Source: Pseudomonadales bacterium
GTDB taxonomy: Bacteria; Pseudomonadota; Gammaproteobacteria; Pseudomonadales; Azotimanducaceae
Reading direction: 5' to 3'
Length of the DNA stretch: 64,000 bases
NCBI GenBank assembly: GCA_019634925.1
Contig: JAHCAL010000004.1
Location: 62,001-126,000, forward strand
The notes under the pieces were generated by a model. It did not search any database and was not told the DNA's origin. It was given only the letters and a program-made list of their open reading frames with translations. Made by a program: the position numbers and the translations under genes. Of the stretch, positions 43,361 to 52,608 are shown piece after piece. How positions within the stretch are numbered: position 1 is the stretch's first letter; every line of letters starts with the position of its first letter.

Positions 43361-44266
43361 GTGCGGCATCTCAACTACAACCACCTGCTCTATTTCTGGA
43401 CGGTCGCCCGCGAAGGCAGTATCGCGCGGGCGTCCGAGGTGCTGTTCCTGACGCCGCAGACCATCAGCGGCCAGCTCAAACTGCTCGAAGACGCGATCGG
43501 CAAGCCGCTCTTCCACAAGGTCGGCAGGCGCCTGGTGCTGTCCGAGACCGGGCAGATCGTCAACCAGTACGCCGACGAGATCTTCAGCCTCGGTGCCGAA
43601 CTCACCCAGCGCATGAAGAGCGGGCAGCACGGCGTACCGTTCGTGCTCAACGTCGGCATCGTGAACTCGATCGCCAAGCTGATCGGTTATCGCGTGCTGG
43701 CGCCTGTCCTCGAGCGCTCGGAATCCATGCGGCTCGTCTGCCTGGAAGGCGACCTCGAGCGGCTGCTGGCCGAACTCGCCGTCCACCGGCTCGACGTGGT
43801 GATCTCCGATCACCCGATCCCCGCCGGACTCAGCGTGCGGGCCTACAACCACCTGCTCGGCGAAAGTGGCGTGGCATTCTTCTGCTCGACGGCGCAGGCG
43901 GGCCGGTTCGAGAAAGGGTTTCCGCAGAGCCTGAACGGCGCGCCGGTGCTGATGCCGGTCGTGACCGGCGCGTTGCGCAGGCGCCTCGACGACTGGTTCG
44001 AGACGCGCGGCATCCGTCCACGCATCGCTGCCGAATTCGACGACAGCGCGCTGATGAAGGCGTTCGGTGCCGCGGGAGCTGGCCTCTTTCCCGCACCCGC
44101 CGCGATCGCCGACCAGGTGGAAGCCATGTACGGCGTGCGCCGCATCGGCGACGTCGACCAGGTGACCGAGACCTACTACGCCGTGTCACCGGAGCGGAAG
44201 ATCTCCCATCCCGCCGTGCTGGAGATCACCGAACTCGCGCGCGCCCGGCTGTTCGCCGAAGCCTGA
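43361..44266 (+). CDS. LysR-family regulator, NhaR-like
   Basis: 301 residues. The helix-turn-helix is HLLYFWTVAREGSIARASEVLFLTPQTISGQLKLLEDAIGKPLFHKVGRRLVLSETGQ, with the NhaR form of the recognition helix (LTPQTISGQ). The C-terminal part is an inducer domain with LVCLEGDLERLLAELAVHRLDVVISDHP. NhaR activates sodium/proton antiporter genes in enterobacteria, but no nhaA is present here. It starts with GTG, 2 bp after the TerB-like gene. Its last 81 bp overlap the convergent HPF-like gene. Confidence 0.85.
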   Translation: MRHLNYNHLLYFWTVAREGSIARASEVLFLTPQTISGQLKLLEDAIGKPLFHKVGRRLVLSETGQIVNQYADEIFSLGAELTQRMKSGQHGVPFVLNVGIVNSIAKLIGYRVLAPVLERSESMRLVCLEGDLERLLAELAVHRLDVVISDHPIPAGLSVRAYNHLLGESGVAFFCSTAQAGRFEKGFPQSLNGAPVLMPVVTGALRRRLDDWFETRGIRPRIAAEFDDSALMKAFGAAGAGLFPAPAAIADQVEAMYGVRRIGDVDQVTETYYAVSPERKISHPAVLEITELARARLFAEA

Positions 44267-44548
44267 CAGCCGTCGGCGCCGGCGGATCTCCCGATGGGCG
44301 CGCGCGAACGCCAGTTCGATCGCGGTCTCGCCTTCGACGTGGCTGGCCCGCACTTCGAGACTGCCGCCACCCATGTACCGGCCGCGCAGCCTGCATTCGA
44401 ATCCTTCGTGTGCACCCCTGCTCACCGCGAACGCGACCACCAGTGAGCGCAGGTCCGCCGCACAGGCCGCAAGCCGCAACTGATAGTGCCGGGCCAGCAC
44501 GGGGCTCCAGGCGTCCGTTAACGAATCGGCAACCTCCAGTCGCAACAT
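44186..44548 (-). CDS. HPF/RaiA-like ribosome-associated protein, divergent
   Basis: 120 residues. MLRLEVADSLTDAW, then VVAFAVSRGAHEGFECRLRGRYMGGGSLEVRASHVEGETAIELAFARAHREIRRRRR resembles the ribosome hibernation-factor fold (beta-alpha-beta-beta-beta-alpha) and ends in a basic helix. The C-terminal 20 residues overlap the regulator gene on the other strand, and only the part to about residue 100 looks conserved. The ATG at 44548 follows GGGAAG. Role is inferred; it could bind ribosomes under stress. Confidence 0.6.
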   Translation of the reverse strand: MLRLEVADSLTDAWSPVLARHYQLRLAACAADLRSLVVAFAVSRGAHEGFECRLRGRYMGGGSLEVRASHVEGETAIELAFARAHREIRRRRRLSGFGEQPGAREFGDLQHGGMGDLPLR

Positions 44549-44770
44549 GAATACGCTTCCCGAATGAATCGACCTGGCAAGCCTAGTGCCCGGGCGTACC
44601 AAGCCAAATCACGTAATTCCGTCGTCTCGCTTCGGTCGGGCCGAACCGTTGCGCCGGATTAATCGACTACCGGACGCGCCATGCGCGGGCGAAGCTTCGT
44701 CCTGCGGCACCGGGCAACAGCCATGTTCCGGCCGCCTGTCGCGCAACCCATCTTCAATCGAGGTATCGCC

Positions 44771-46288
44771 ATGACCGTGCTGACTGCCCTGAAGCCTGCC
44801 TCGGCAACCCTGCCCGCCGGCAACGAGCGCACTTCCGCATCCCGCCGGGCTGCCCCGCACAGGATCTGCATCGCCCAGGGCGACGGGATCGGCCCGGAGA
44901 TCATGGAGGCGACCCTGCGGGTGCTCGCCGCGGCTCGGGCACCCCTGGAGGTCCGGCCGGTGCAGATGGGGCTCAGCTGCTGGAATGCGGGGGTGACCTC
45001 GGGGATCGATGCATCGACGTGGGATTCCATCCGCGAACTCGGCGTGCTGCTCAAGGGGCCACTCAGCACACCGCAGGGTGCCGGCATGAAAAGCCTGAAC
45101 GTCACGCTGCGCAAACGTCTCGGCCTGTTCGCAAACGTCCGGCCGGTGCGGGCCTACATGCCCTACGTGCATTCGCACCATCCGGGCATGGACCTCGTGG
45201 TGATCCGCGAGAACGAGGAAGACCTCTACGCCGGGATCGAACATCGGCAGACGGACGACGTGGTGCAGTGCCTGAAGCTGGTGTCGCGCCAGGGCAGCGA
45301 ACGGGTCATCCGCTACGCGTTCGAGTACGCCCGCACGCGCAAGCGGCAGCGTCTGACCTGCATGACCAAGGACAACATCATGAAGCTCACCGATGGACTG
45401 TTCCATCGGGTGTTCGACGAGGTCGCCAGGGAATATCCGGACGTCGAGACGGAACACCTGATCGTCGACATCGGCATGGCCCGGGCCGCCGCGGAGCCGG
45501 ACCGCTTCGACGTGATCGTGACGCCGAACCTGTACGGCGACATCCTCTCCGACGTGGTGGCCGAGGTCTCCGGATCCGTCGGCATGGCGCCCTCGGCCAA
45601 CATCGGCCGCCACGCGGCCGTGTTCGAGGCCATTCACGGCTCGGCACCGGACATCGCCGGGCGGAATTTGGCGAACCCGTCGGGCCTGCTGCTCGCGGCC
45701 GCGAAGATGCTCGCGCACCTCGGTGAGGGTGACATCGCCGAGCTGATCCACGACGCATGGCTGCGGACCATCGAGGACGGCGTGCACACGGCCGACGTCT
45801 ACCAGTCGGCAACCAGTGTCCGACGGGCCGGTACCGACACGTTTGCCGACGCCGTCATCGAGCGTCTCGGCGAACGTCCGCGCGCGCTGCGCCCGAGCGC
45901 GTATCCGCGCCACCGGCTCGCGCTGTTCGACCCCGTCGAGCGGGCGCCGGCACGGAAGTGCCCGGTGGGCGTGGACGTCTTCGTCCATGCCAGGACGACA
46001 CCCGAGCAACTCGCCGGGCGGCTCTGCGGTGCAGGCGCACGCGAGTTCCGGCTGCAGATGATCACCAACCGCGGTGTGCAGGTGTGGCCGGCCGGGCTGC
46101 CCGAAACACTTTGTACCGATCACTGGCGCTGCCGGTTCGTCCTGCAGAATCCCGGGAACCGAAAGTTCCACGACCAGGTGCTCGGCCTGCTGCACGCGCT
46201 GAGCCAGGCCGGGATCGAGTGGATCAAGACCGAGCAGCTGTACACGTTCGACGAGGAGCCCGGGTACTCGCTCGCCCAGGGCCAGTGA
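44771..46288 (+). CDS. icd: Isocitrate dehydrogenase, NADP-type with C-terminal extension
   Basis: 505 residues. The isocitrate/isopropylmalate dehydrogenase core has QGDGIGPEIM at about 36-45, LLKGPLSTPQGAGMKSLNVTLRKR (substrate loop), RENEEDLYAGIEH and NLYGDILSDVVAEVSGSVG (metal and cofactor region). A C-terminal extension of about 140 residues (CPVGVDVFVHARTTPEQLAGRLC...FHDQVLGLLHALSQAGIEWIKTEQLYTFD) is the form first noted in alphaproteobacteria and Rickettsia. It makes 2-oxoglutarate in the TCA cycle. The ATG at 44771 follows GAGG. The 222 bp upstream are shared with the HPF-like gene and hold no gene. Confidence 0.92.
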   Translation: MTVLTALKPASATLPAGNERTSASRRAAPHRICIAQGDGIGPEIMEATLRVLAAARAPLEVRPVQMGLSCWNAGVTSGIDASTWDSIRELGVLLKGPLSTPQGAGMKSLNVTLRKRLGLFANVRPVRAYMPYVHSHHPGMDLVVIRENEEDLYAGIEHRQTDDVVQCLKLVSRQGSERVIRYAFEYARTRKRQRLTCMTKDNIMKLTDGLFHRVFDEVAREYPDVETEHLIVDIGMARAAAEPDRFDVIVTPNLYGDILSDVVAEVSGSVGMAPSANIGRHAAVFEAIHGSAPDIAGRNLANPSGLLLAAAKMLAHLGEGDIAELIHDAWLRTIEDGVHTADVYQSATSVRRAGTDTFADAVIERLGERPRALRPSAYPRHRLALFDPVERAPARKCPVGVDVFVHARTTPEQLAGRLCGAGAREFRLQMITNRGVQVWPAGLPETLCTDHWRCRFVLQNPGNRKFHDQVLGLLHALSQAGIEWIKTEQLYTFDEEPGYSLAQGQ

Positions 46289-46324
46289 CCGGGTTCAGTA
46301 CCGACGAACGGGCACCTGCCGATT

Positions 46325-46347
46325 CCGCAGCGGGATTTCCGCTGCGG
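46325..46347 (+). terminator. Stem-loop after isocitrate dehydrogenase
   Basis: CCGCAGCGG and CCGCTGCGG form a perfect 9-bp stem with the loop gattt, 37 bp past the icd stop and before the MFS gene. There is no T-tract. Confidence 0.55.
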
Positions 46348-46423
46348 GCACCGGGTGTGCAACTGATGCACTGACCCGCGCGGACACGTATCCTGCGTAC
46401 TCGCCGAGTCGCAGGAACCCACC

Positions 46424-47731
46424 ATGTCATCCTCGCCCGCCGCGGTCGGGACACAGCTGCCCACCGCGCGCTACCGCACCTATGTGCTGACGATGCTGGT
46501 CATCGTCTACGTGTTCAATTTCCTCGACCGCCAGATCGTCACCATCCTGGCAGAACCGATCAAACAGGAGCTCGGCCTCTCCGACACGCAGATCGGGCTC
46601 ATGACCGGTCTCGCGTTCGCGATCTTCTACACGGTGCTCGGCATCCCCATCGCACGCCTCGCCGACCGCGCCAACCGGGTGTCCATCATCGCGGTCGCGC
46701 TGGTGGTGTGGAGCGGCATGACCGCCCTCTGCGGCATGGCACAGAACTTCGCGCAGATGCTCGCCGCGCGCATCGGGGTCGGAGTCGGTGAAGCCGGCTG
46801 CTCGCCACCCGCGCATTCGCTGATCGCGGACTACTTCCCACCCGAGAAGCGTGCGTCGGCGCTCTCCATCTATGCGCTCGGCATACCGATCGGCAGCATC
46901 ATGGGCCTGCTCGCCGGCGGCTGGATCGCGGAGTTCTACGGCTGGCGCGCCGCGTTCTATCTGGTCGGCCTGCCGGGGATCGCGCTCGCCGTCGTGTTCA
47001 AGCTGACCATCCGCGAGCCCCTGCGCGGCATGTCCGACACGGTCCGCAGCCAGGCCACAAGCGTCCAACCGCCGCTCGGCGTGACCATCCGCACGCTGCT
47101 GAAGAGCCGGACCATGGTGCACCTCGCCATGGGCGGCGCGCTGACCTCGTTCGTTGGCTACGGACTCGGCCAGTGGATGCCTGCGCTGTTCATCCGCATG
47201 CACGGTCTCGGGGTCGCGGAGACGGCGACCTATTTCGGGCTCGTCATCGGCGTGGCGAGTGCCTTCGGCACCGCGCTCGGCGGCGCGATCGCCGACCGCC
47301 TCGCGCGTCGTGACCGCCGCTACTACGCCTGGATACCTGCCGCGGGTGTGCTGATCGCGTTTCCGTTCTTCGTGGTCGCGCTGCTGCTTGATCAGCCGTA
47401 CGTGGCCATCGCGATCATGGTCGCCCCGCAGTTCCTCAATTCGCTCTGGCTCGGTCCGGCCTTCGGCACCATCCAGAACCTAGCGCCGATGCGCATGCGC
47501 GCCATCGCCTCGGCAGTACTGCTGTTCATCCTGAACATCATCGGCCTCGGCTTCGGCCCGTTCCTCGTGGGCGTGACCAGCGACCTGCTGGTTGGCCCGT
47601 TCGGCGGCGAGTCACTGCGCTACGCAATCCTGTTCAGTACGTTCGCCTACTTCTGGGCCGGCGCCCACTTCCTGCTGGCGGCGCGTTCGATCCGCGCGGA
47701 TCTCGACGCCGCCAGCGCAGCACGGGACTGA
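46424..47731 (+). CDS. MFS transporter, spinster-like
   Basis: 435 residues with about 12 TM helices. The N-terminus YVLTMLVIVYVFNFLDRQIVTILAEPIKQELGLSDTQIGLMTGLAFAIFYTVLGIPIARLADR is the hallmark of spinster-type transporters common in catabolic proteobacteria, with the loop 2 motif DRANR. It probably carries a lipid-like, aromatic or organic acid compound. It converges on the NTF2-like gene (23 bp between stops). Confidence 0.9.
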   Translation: MSSSPAAVGTQLPTARYRTYVLTMLVIVYVFNFLDRQIVTILAEPIKQELGLSDTQIGLMTGLAFAIFYTVLGIPIARLADRANRVSIIAVALVVWSGMTALCGMAQNFAQMLAARIGVGVGEAGCSPPAHSLIADYFPPEKRASALSIYALGIPIGSIMGLLAGGWIAEFYGWRAAFYLVGLPGIALAVVFKLTIREPLRGMSDTVRSQATSVQPPLGVTIRTLLKSRTMVHLAMGGALTSFVGYGLGQWMPALFIRMHGLGVAETATYFGLVIGVASAFGTALGGAIADRLARRDRRYYAWIPAAGVLIAFPFFVVALLLDQPYVAIAIMVAPQFLNSLWLGPAFGTIQNLAPMRMRAIASAVLLFILNIIGLGFGPFLVGVTSDLLVGPFGGESLRYAILFSTFAYFWAGAHFLLAARSIRADLDAASAARD

Positions 47732-47754
47732 CGCCCCACCGCCTCGGGACGTCT

Positions 47755-48321
47755 TCAGGGCGTGTAGGGCAGCGAGGAGTGGTGCAGGACGATGCGCAGA
47801 TCGCCCGCGGCGTCCTTGCGGAATCCCCAGGTCTTGTCGACCGTGGTGACCTGGCCCTGCTGGTCTACGAGCACCACGTTGCCCATCGTCAGGGCGAGAT
47901 CGCCCGCGATCAGGATGGCGGCATTACGGATCTCGAATTCGCGCCAGCCCTTCAGGGCGAATCCGGAATCACCGGGATAGGTGGCATCACCGCCCACGAA
48001 GTAAGCGAGCGCGCCTTGCCGATCGACGCGGAATGTATGCTCGCCGTGGGCAAGCGTCGGCTTGAAGAGGACCACACCGTAGTCGTAGCCATATGCACCA
48101 TCGATGACTTCTGCGGCGACCGCAGCGGCCCGCGCCTGACCACCTTCGTCGTGTGCGCGGCTGATCCGCACGAGTGCTTCGCCCCAGGCATTCTGGGCTG
48201 CGAGCACTTCGGCTTCGGAAATCGCGGAACTGACGACGACCGGTCCCTTCGCCGCGGCGGGCGCGCTCGCGACCACCAGCGTCAGCGACATCACAGCGAG
48301 AAACAGGGTGAAATTCTTCAT
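47755..48321 (-). CDS. Secreted SnoaL/NTF2-like protein of unknown function
   Basis: 188 residues with a signal peptide (MKNFTLFLAVMSLTLVVASAPAAA). The mature part has EAEVLAAQNAWGEALVRISRAHDEG, GYDYGVVLFKPTLAHGEHTFR, AYFVGGDATYPGDSGFALKGWREFEI and TWGFRKDAAGDLRIVLHHSSLPY, which reads as one NTF2-like cone. Homologues are sometimes mislabelled phosphoribosyl-AMP cyclohydrolase, but no such active site is present. The ATG at 48321 gives a clean signal peptide. It is divergent from the SDR gene (178 bp apart). Confidence 0.78.
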   Translation of the reverse strand: MKNFTLFLAVMSLTLVVASAPAAAKGPVVVSSAISEAEVLAAQNAWGEALVRISRAHDEGGQARAAAVAAEVIDGAYGYDYGVVLFKPTLAHGEHTFRVDRQGALAYFVGGDATYPGDSGFALKGWREFEIRNAAILIAGDLALTMGNVVLVDQQGQVTTVDKTWGFRKDAAGDLRIVLHHSSLPYTP

Positions 48322-48499
48322 GGCGTCCGTACTCCGTCGGTGTTGGCGACCGCACATTAGTGGGGCCGGAGTCCTCGGGCCATTCGATTAATCGGCGCAG
48401 ATAGTTCGGCTGAGCCTGACGATCATCGAATCCTCCGCCCGACCGGCGGCGGCCCGCTTATACTGCGGCATCATCGATTCGAAGGAGAGGCGGACTCAC

Positions 48500-49381
48500 A
48501 TGAAAGAATTCGAGGGCAAGGTCGCGGTGGTCACCGGCGCTGCGAGCGGCATCGGGCTGGCACTCGCAGAGCGTTTCGCGGAAGCGCGCATGCACGTGGT
48601 CATGGCCGACATCCAGGAGGATGCGCTCGAGCGTGCGGTCCAAAAGCTCGAGGAACGCCAGACCCGGGTGATCGGCGCGGTCTGCAACACGATGCTGAAG
48701 GAGTCCGTGCAGGCGCTGGCGGAGCGCGCGATCGCCGAGTTCGGCAAGGTGCACGTCCTGTGCAACAACGCCGGCGTGGCCGCCACCCGCGGCGCGATGG
48801 GCACCGGCATCTGGGAGGTGCCCACCGCCGACTGGGAATGGGTGATGGGCGTGAACTTCTACGGTGTGCTGTACGGCCTGCAGGCGTTCGTGCCGCACAT
48901 GCTGGCGCACGGCGAACCGGGCCACATCGTGAACACGGCGTCCCTCGCCGGTCTGCTGCCGGGCGGTGGCACGTATGGCGTCAGCAAGCACGGCGTGCTG
49001 TCGCTGACTGAAACCCTCCACAACGACCTCAAGGCCCGCAACGCCGCAATCGGCGCATCGGTGCTTTGCCCGGGGCTGGTGAACACGCAGATCTTCGACG
49101 CCGAGCGGAATCGCCCGGCCGCGCTGCAGTCCGGGGCCCCGGCAACGTCGAACGAGATGCTCGCCATGGGCCGGGCGATGCTCGCGCAAGGCAAGGATCC
49201 CGCGGAGATCGCCCGCATCGTGTTCGAATCGATCGAGCAGGAACGGCTGTACATCCTGCCGCATCCGGCATGGGACGACTTCGTCCGCAATCGGGTGGAA
49301 CACGTGATCGCACGCAATGGCCCGGCGATCCTCGATTTCGAGGACATGATGCGGCGCCGCGCGGCGGGCGAACAGTTCTGA
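48500..49381 (+). CDS. SDR family NAD(P)-dependent oxidoreductase
   Basis: 293 residues. The cofactor motif TGAASGIGLALAERF, NNAGVA and the catalytic YGVSK are all present. A C-terminal region of about 80 residues is longer than classical SDRs. It should oxidise a hydroxyl group or reduce a ketone of unknown structure. The ATG follows GAAGGAGAGG. It lies alone between divergent and convergent neighbours. Confidence 0.92.
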   Translation: MKEFEGKVAVVTGAASGIGLALAERFAEARMHVVMADIQEDALERAVQKLEERQTRVIGAVCNTMLKESVQALAERAIAEFGKVHVLCNNAGVAATRGAMGTGIWEVPTADWEWVMGVNFYGVLYGLQAFVPHMLAHGEPGHIVNTASLAGLLPGGGTYGVSKHGVLSLTETLHNDLKARNAAIGASVLCPGLVNTQIFDAERNRPAALQSGAPATSNEMLAMGRAMLAQGKDPAEIARIVFESIEQERLYILPHPAWDDFVRNRVEHVIARNGPAILDFEDMMRRRAAGEQF

Positions 49382-49410
49382 TGCGCGCCTGACGCGTGCG
49401 GCCCCGGCGG

Positions 49411-50844
49411 TCATCCGTCGGCATCGAGCCTGGCCAGCGCTTCCGCCGCGAGGTCACGCCAGAGCGGCGTCGGTGACCAGTCACGCGCTTGCCCGAGGTG
49501 TGCCCGCGCGCGGGTATCGCCGAGCAGGCGATAGGTGTCGCCCAGATAGAAGTTGACGTGCGGTGCCCACGGCTGGCGGTCGTGGACGATCTGCAGGTAG
49601 TTGCGCGCTTCGCCCGGCCGGTTCAGGTATAGGTACGAGAGGCCGAGCGTGAAGATGGCATCGATGCGGTCCGGCGCCTGGGTCAGTGCCGCCCGCAGCA
49701 GCGGCACCGCGCGGTCCCAGCGCGCGCGGCAGTCGTCGTCCAGCCGCAGCAGGCAGCCGATGCTCAGTGCTTCCGCGACCCTGATGCGCGCCGCGACGTC
49801 GTCCGGCGCGTGCTGCAGAGCGATCTCCGCTTCCGCCAGTGCGGCTTCGGGATTGCCGGCCGCCTCCTCCGCGAGCGAGAGCACCACGCGCAAGGCCGGG
49901 TCGTCCGGTGCCCGGGTGAGTTGTGTGCGCAACTGCGCGATGGCTTCGCCGGGGTTGTGCTGCAGGATCGCGAGGCTGATCCAGCGCGTCCGCTCACGGG
50001 CGTCGAGGCAGCGCGCGGCCAGAACCTCATGCGACGTCTCGGGAAGGCTGTGGTGCACGGCCGGCAGGCGCCGCTCGGCGTAGCGGTCGAGTTCGCGCTC
50101 GAGCGGCCCGAGGCGCGCGAGCAGCCCGGATGCGCCCGCGCCGTGCGTGTCCACGGCCGCGAGATGATCCGCCAGTTCGCGCCGCCGATCGTCGAGGCCC
50201 GTCTCGTGGCCGAGCAGCAGGCGATGCACCAGCAGCAGGGACCAGGCGTAGTAAGACTGCCGCGCGGCCAGCGGCCAGCGGTGGACCTGGCTTTCCGACA
50301 AGACGCGGCGCAGGCTGACCCCGCCCGGGCGCTCGCGCGCAGCCAGCGACTGCGCGGTCAGCGTGCCGCTGACTCCGACCCCATCCTCGACGCGGACGGT
50401 CGCCAGAAAGCTCGCGAATCCCTCGTCGAACCAGACCGGGATCCGGATTCCGCGGCGCGTGCGCAGCAGATAGTGGCCGTATTCATGGAACACGGCACCG
50501 AACGGCTGCGGCGCACGCGGCTCCACCGCGACGACGAGCAGGCTCTGCGCAAGCGCGGGCACCATGAAGCCCGCGAGCGCACCGTCCCGGAGCGCGCGCC
50601 GCAGCTGCTGGCCTTCCGGAAACAGCACCATGACCAATGGCGCCTCGTCCGGATTGGGCTCACCCGGCAGGTAATGCCCCGCGACCGCACGCACGGCCTC
50701 GAGCTGCCCCACGAGTGCACGGATCGCCTCAGGATCGAGCGGCGTGATCACGCGCAGGTCCGGCGTGCGGTATTCACACCAGTTCGCATCCCATGGATTC
50801 GCCTTCGCGGCGCCGGCCTGGATCAGCCAGGCGCAGGCGAGCAC
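49411..50844 (-). CDS. Secreted metalloprotease-like protein with TPR-type repeats (peptidase MA family)
   Basis: 477 residues. A short hydrophobic signal (VLACAWLIQAGAAKA) precedes the peptidase MA-type domain with HEYGH at about residues 120-124 and the FDEGFASFLA zinc-ligand helix. The rest is alpha-helical, with TPR-like units (PGEAIAQLRTQLTRAPDDPALRVVLSLAEEAAGNPEAALAEAEIALQHAPDD). It may act in envelope protein turnover. The GTG at 50844 is the only usable in-frame start I found near the signal, but the true start could be a rarer codon because Arg-rich sequence precedes it. Confidence 0.72.
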   Translation of the reverse strand: MLACAWLIQAGAAKANPWDANWCEYRTPDLRVITPLDPEAIRALVGQLEAVRAVAGHYLPGEPNPDEAPLVMVLFPEGQQLRRALRDGALAGFMVPALAQSLLVVAVEPRAPQPFGAVFHEYGHYLLRTRRGIRIPVWFDEGFASFLATVRVEDGVGVSGTLTAQSLAARERPGGVSLRRVLSESQVHRWPLAARQSYYAWSLLLVHRLLLGHETGLDDRRRELADHLAAVDTHGAGASGLLARLGPLERELDRYAERRLPAVHHSLPETSHEVLAARCLDARERTRWISLAILQHNPGEAIAQLRTQLTRAPDDPALRVVLSLAEEAAGNPEAALAEAEIALQHAPDDVAARIRVAEALSIGCLLRLDDDCRARWDRAVPLLRAALTQAPDRIDAIFTLGLSYLYLNRPGEARNYLQIVHDRQPWAPHVNFYLGDTYRLLGDTRARAHLGQARDWSPTPLWRDLAAEALARLDADG

Positions 50845-50955
50845 AACCGCAATCGCACGACCGCCCGGACACCGGACGGCGGCGCCCGCCTGTCGACGCT
50901 CGCCACACGAACTGCTACAAGTGGCCGGGACCGGGACGCCGGCACGGAGACGACG

Positions 50956-51471
50956 ATGCGGAGGATCCGGATTTCGTGGTTCGGCTTGTGCGCGCTGTTC
51001 GCGGCGATGCCCGCGCTCGGCGAGCTGCCGGCGCTCAGCTGCGCAGCGGAACAGACCGGCGGTTTTCACGACCACCCCGAAGATACGGAAGACTATGTAC
51101 CCGTGCTCTTTCATCCAGTGCCGTTCCGGCTCGACGTGAACGCGGTATTCATGCTCAACCTGCGCAACCGCACCGATGTCGACCTGTTCCTGACGCTCAC
51201 CACGAACTCGCCGGGCGGCGAGCAGACCGTCGAACTCGAATGCCGCAACGTGCGCGGCCATGACGGCAGCCCGGGCTACAGCTGCGTCAACATACCGCCG
51301 GCAGAAATGCTGCTGATCAACCGCGAAACCCTGCGTTTCACCCGCACCGCCGTCGGCGGGTGGACGTTTTCCGGCGCACCGGGCGAGTCCGCCGGGGACT
51401 CGATCTACGTCGAGTACGGAACGTGTACGCCGGCAAGCACCCCGGACACGCCAGCCGCGGTCATTCCCTGA
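50956..51471 (+). CDS. Secreted protein of unknown function
   Basis: 171 residues with a signal peptide (MRRIRISWFGLCALFAAMPALG). Mature sequence begins ELPALSCAAEQTGGFHDHPEDTEDYVPVLFHPVPFRLD and later has a Cys pair (ELECRNVRGHDGSPGYSCVN). No known domain is recognised. Its start is 111 bp from the GTG of the divergent TPR protease and its stop overlaps the end of the convergent 93-residue protein. Confidence 0.62.
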   Translation: MRRIRISWFGLCALFAAMPALGELPALSCAAEQTGGFHDHPEDTEDYVPVLFHPVPFRLDVNAVFMLNLRNRTDVDLFLTLTTNSPGGEQTVELECRNVRGHDGSPGYSCVNIPPAEMLLINRETLRFTRTAVGGWTFSGAPGESAGDSIYVEYGTCTPASTPDTPAAVIP

Positions 51472-51742
51472 CGGGGTCGTCGCCGGACTGTTCGATCCGT
51501 TCGATTTCGTCCAGGAGCCGCGCGAGCTCCGGCTCCGGCACATCGAGCGTCGGGTCCGCCGGTTTCTCCGCGGTGACGTGGATGCGCTCCAGCGTCATGA
51601 GCCGTTCGCGGACTTCGAGACTCGCGGTACGTACGGCGCCCTCCGCAGTCCGCTCGTCCGCGAGGGCGGGCGCGGCGCCGGCCAGCGCGATTGCCAACAG
51701 GCCCGTCGTCCGTTTCCAGGTACCCTTCATGATGCTTCTCAT
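51461..51742 (-). CDS. Small secreted protein, coupled to the transglutaminase-like gene
   Basis: 93 residues. MRSIMKGTWKRTTGLLAIALAGAAPALA is a signal peptide; the mature part is acidic and helical (SLEVRERLMTLERIHVTAEKPADPTLDVPEPELARLLDEIERIEQ). The first ATG is preferred because GGGAGGAA precedes it; the ATG overlaps the stop of the 51739 gene. No family is recognised. It may assist or regulate the protease before it. Confidence 0.6.
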   Translation of the reverse strand: MRSIMKGTWKRTTGLLAIALAGAAPALADERTAEGAVRTASLEVRERLMTLERIHVTAEKPADPTLDVPEPELARLLDEIERIEQSGDDPVRE

Positions 51743-52458
51743 GATGCTTCCTCCCGTTCGGGGGTTTCAGGTGTCGAACGCCACGCGCCCGTACCGGGCT
51801 CGTGATCCCAGACCGACTGTTCGTTGATCGCGAAAACGAAGCGCGTCCCGAACGGCTTGCCGTCGCGGTAGATCGCGTTGTCCGAATCCAGCAGCCAGAC
51901 CGCGCCGTCATCGAACCGGACGGCAAGCAGGGCGTGGTGTCCGCGCGCACCGCGCTCCCGGGTGACGACCACCCGCAGATCCTCGGCGGCGAAGCCGAGC
52001 CGACGCAGCAGATGGTACTTGGCCGTCGCATAGTCCTGGCAGTCCCCACCGCGGGCGAGGAACTCAGTCAGCGAGGACCATCGGCCCGACAGCCGCACGA
52101 GCGTTTCGGCGACGCGGCTCTCGACCTCGACGGGTCGATCGTTGCGGTAGGGTCGGCGATTGACGTAGCGGTTCACGAGCTGCACACGCTCGGCGGCGCC
52201 GAGGCCGGCCGCGCGGCTGACGAGGGCGTGTACGCCGCGCAGGTGTGCCGGGCACGCTTCGAGGGCGGCGAGGCAGTCCTCGAGCAGGGATTCGTCGGCG
52301 CGATGGCGGGCAAGTGCTGCCGCCCAGTCAGCCATAAGGTCGGCTTCACCGAGGTAGACCCCGGTCTCGAACCGATAGCCGGCCGTGGCCGGGAAGGCGG
52401 CCAGGAGCAACCAGGCCAGGCACACCGCCCGCCTGCACCCTGCGGCTGCGACACGCAT
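51739..52458 (-). CDS. Transglutaminase-like cysteine protease (BTLCP)
   Basis: 239 residues with a signal peptide (MRVAAAGCRRAVCLAWLLLAAFPATA). The catalytic Cys is at about 140 (RGGDCQDYATAKYHLL), followed by a His in ARGHHALLAVRFDDG and an Asp in LLDSDNAIY. This is the bacterial transglutaminase-like cysteine proteinase family, which processes surface adhesins in relatives such as LapG. No LapA or LapD homologue is nearby. The ATG at 52458 gives the signal peptide; an upstream ATG at 52536 would add 26 residues. Confidence 0.85.
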   Translation of the reverse strand: MRVAAAGCRRAVCLAWLLLAAFPATAGYRFETGVYLGEADLMADWAAALARHRADESLLEDCLAALEACPAHLRGVHALVSRAAGLGAAERVQLVNRYVNRRPYRNDRPVEVESRVAETLVRLSGRWSSLTEFLARGGDCQDYATAKYHLLRRLGFAAEDLRVVVTRERGARGHHALLAVRFDDGAVWLLDSDNAIYRDGKPFGTRFVFAINEQSVWDHEPGTGAWRSTPETPEREEAS

Positions 52459-52608
52459 GCCCGCATCCTCGCGCAACCGCGCGTATCGCGCAACGGCGAA
52501 CCGGGGCGCGCCGTTCGGGAATCCGGGGCGTTTCATTCCTCCGATTGCCAGTGACGTGCCGAGCCATCATGCTCCGCCCGGTCAACTACCACTAGGGAGC
52601 GCGCCACC

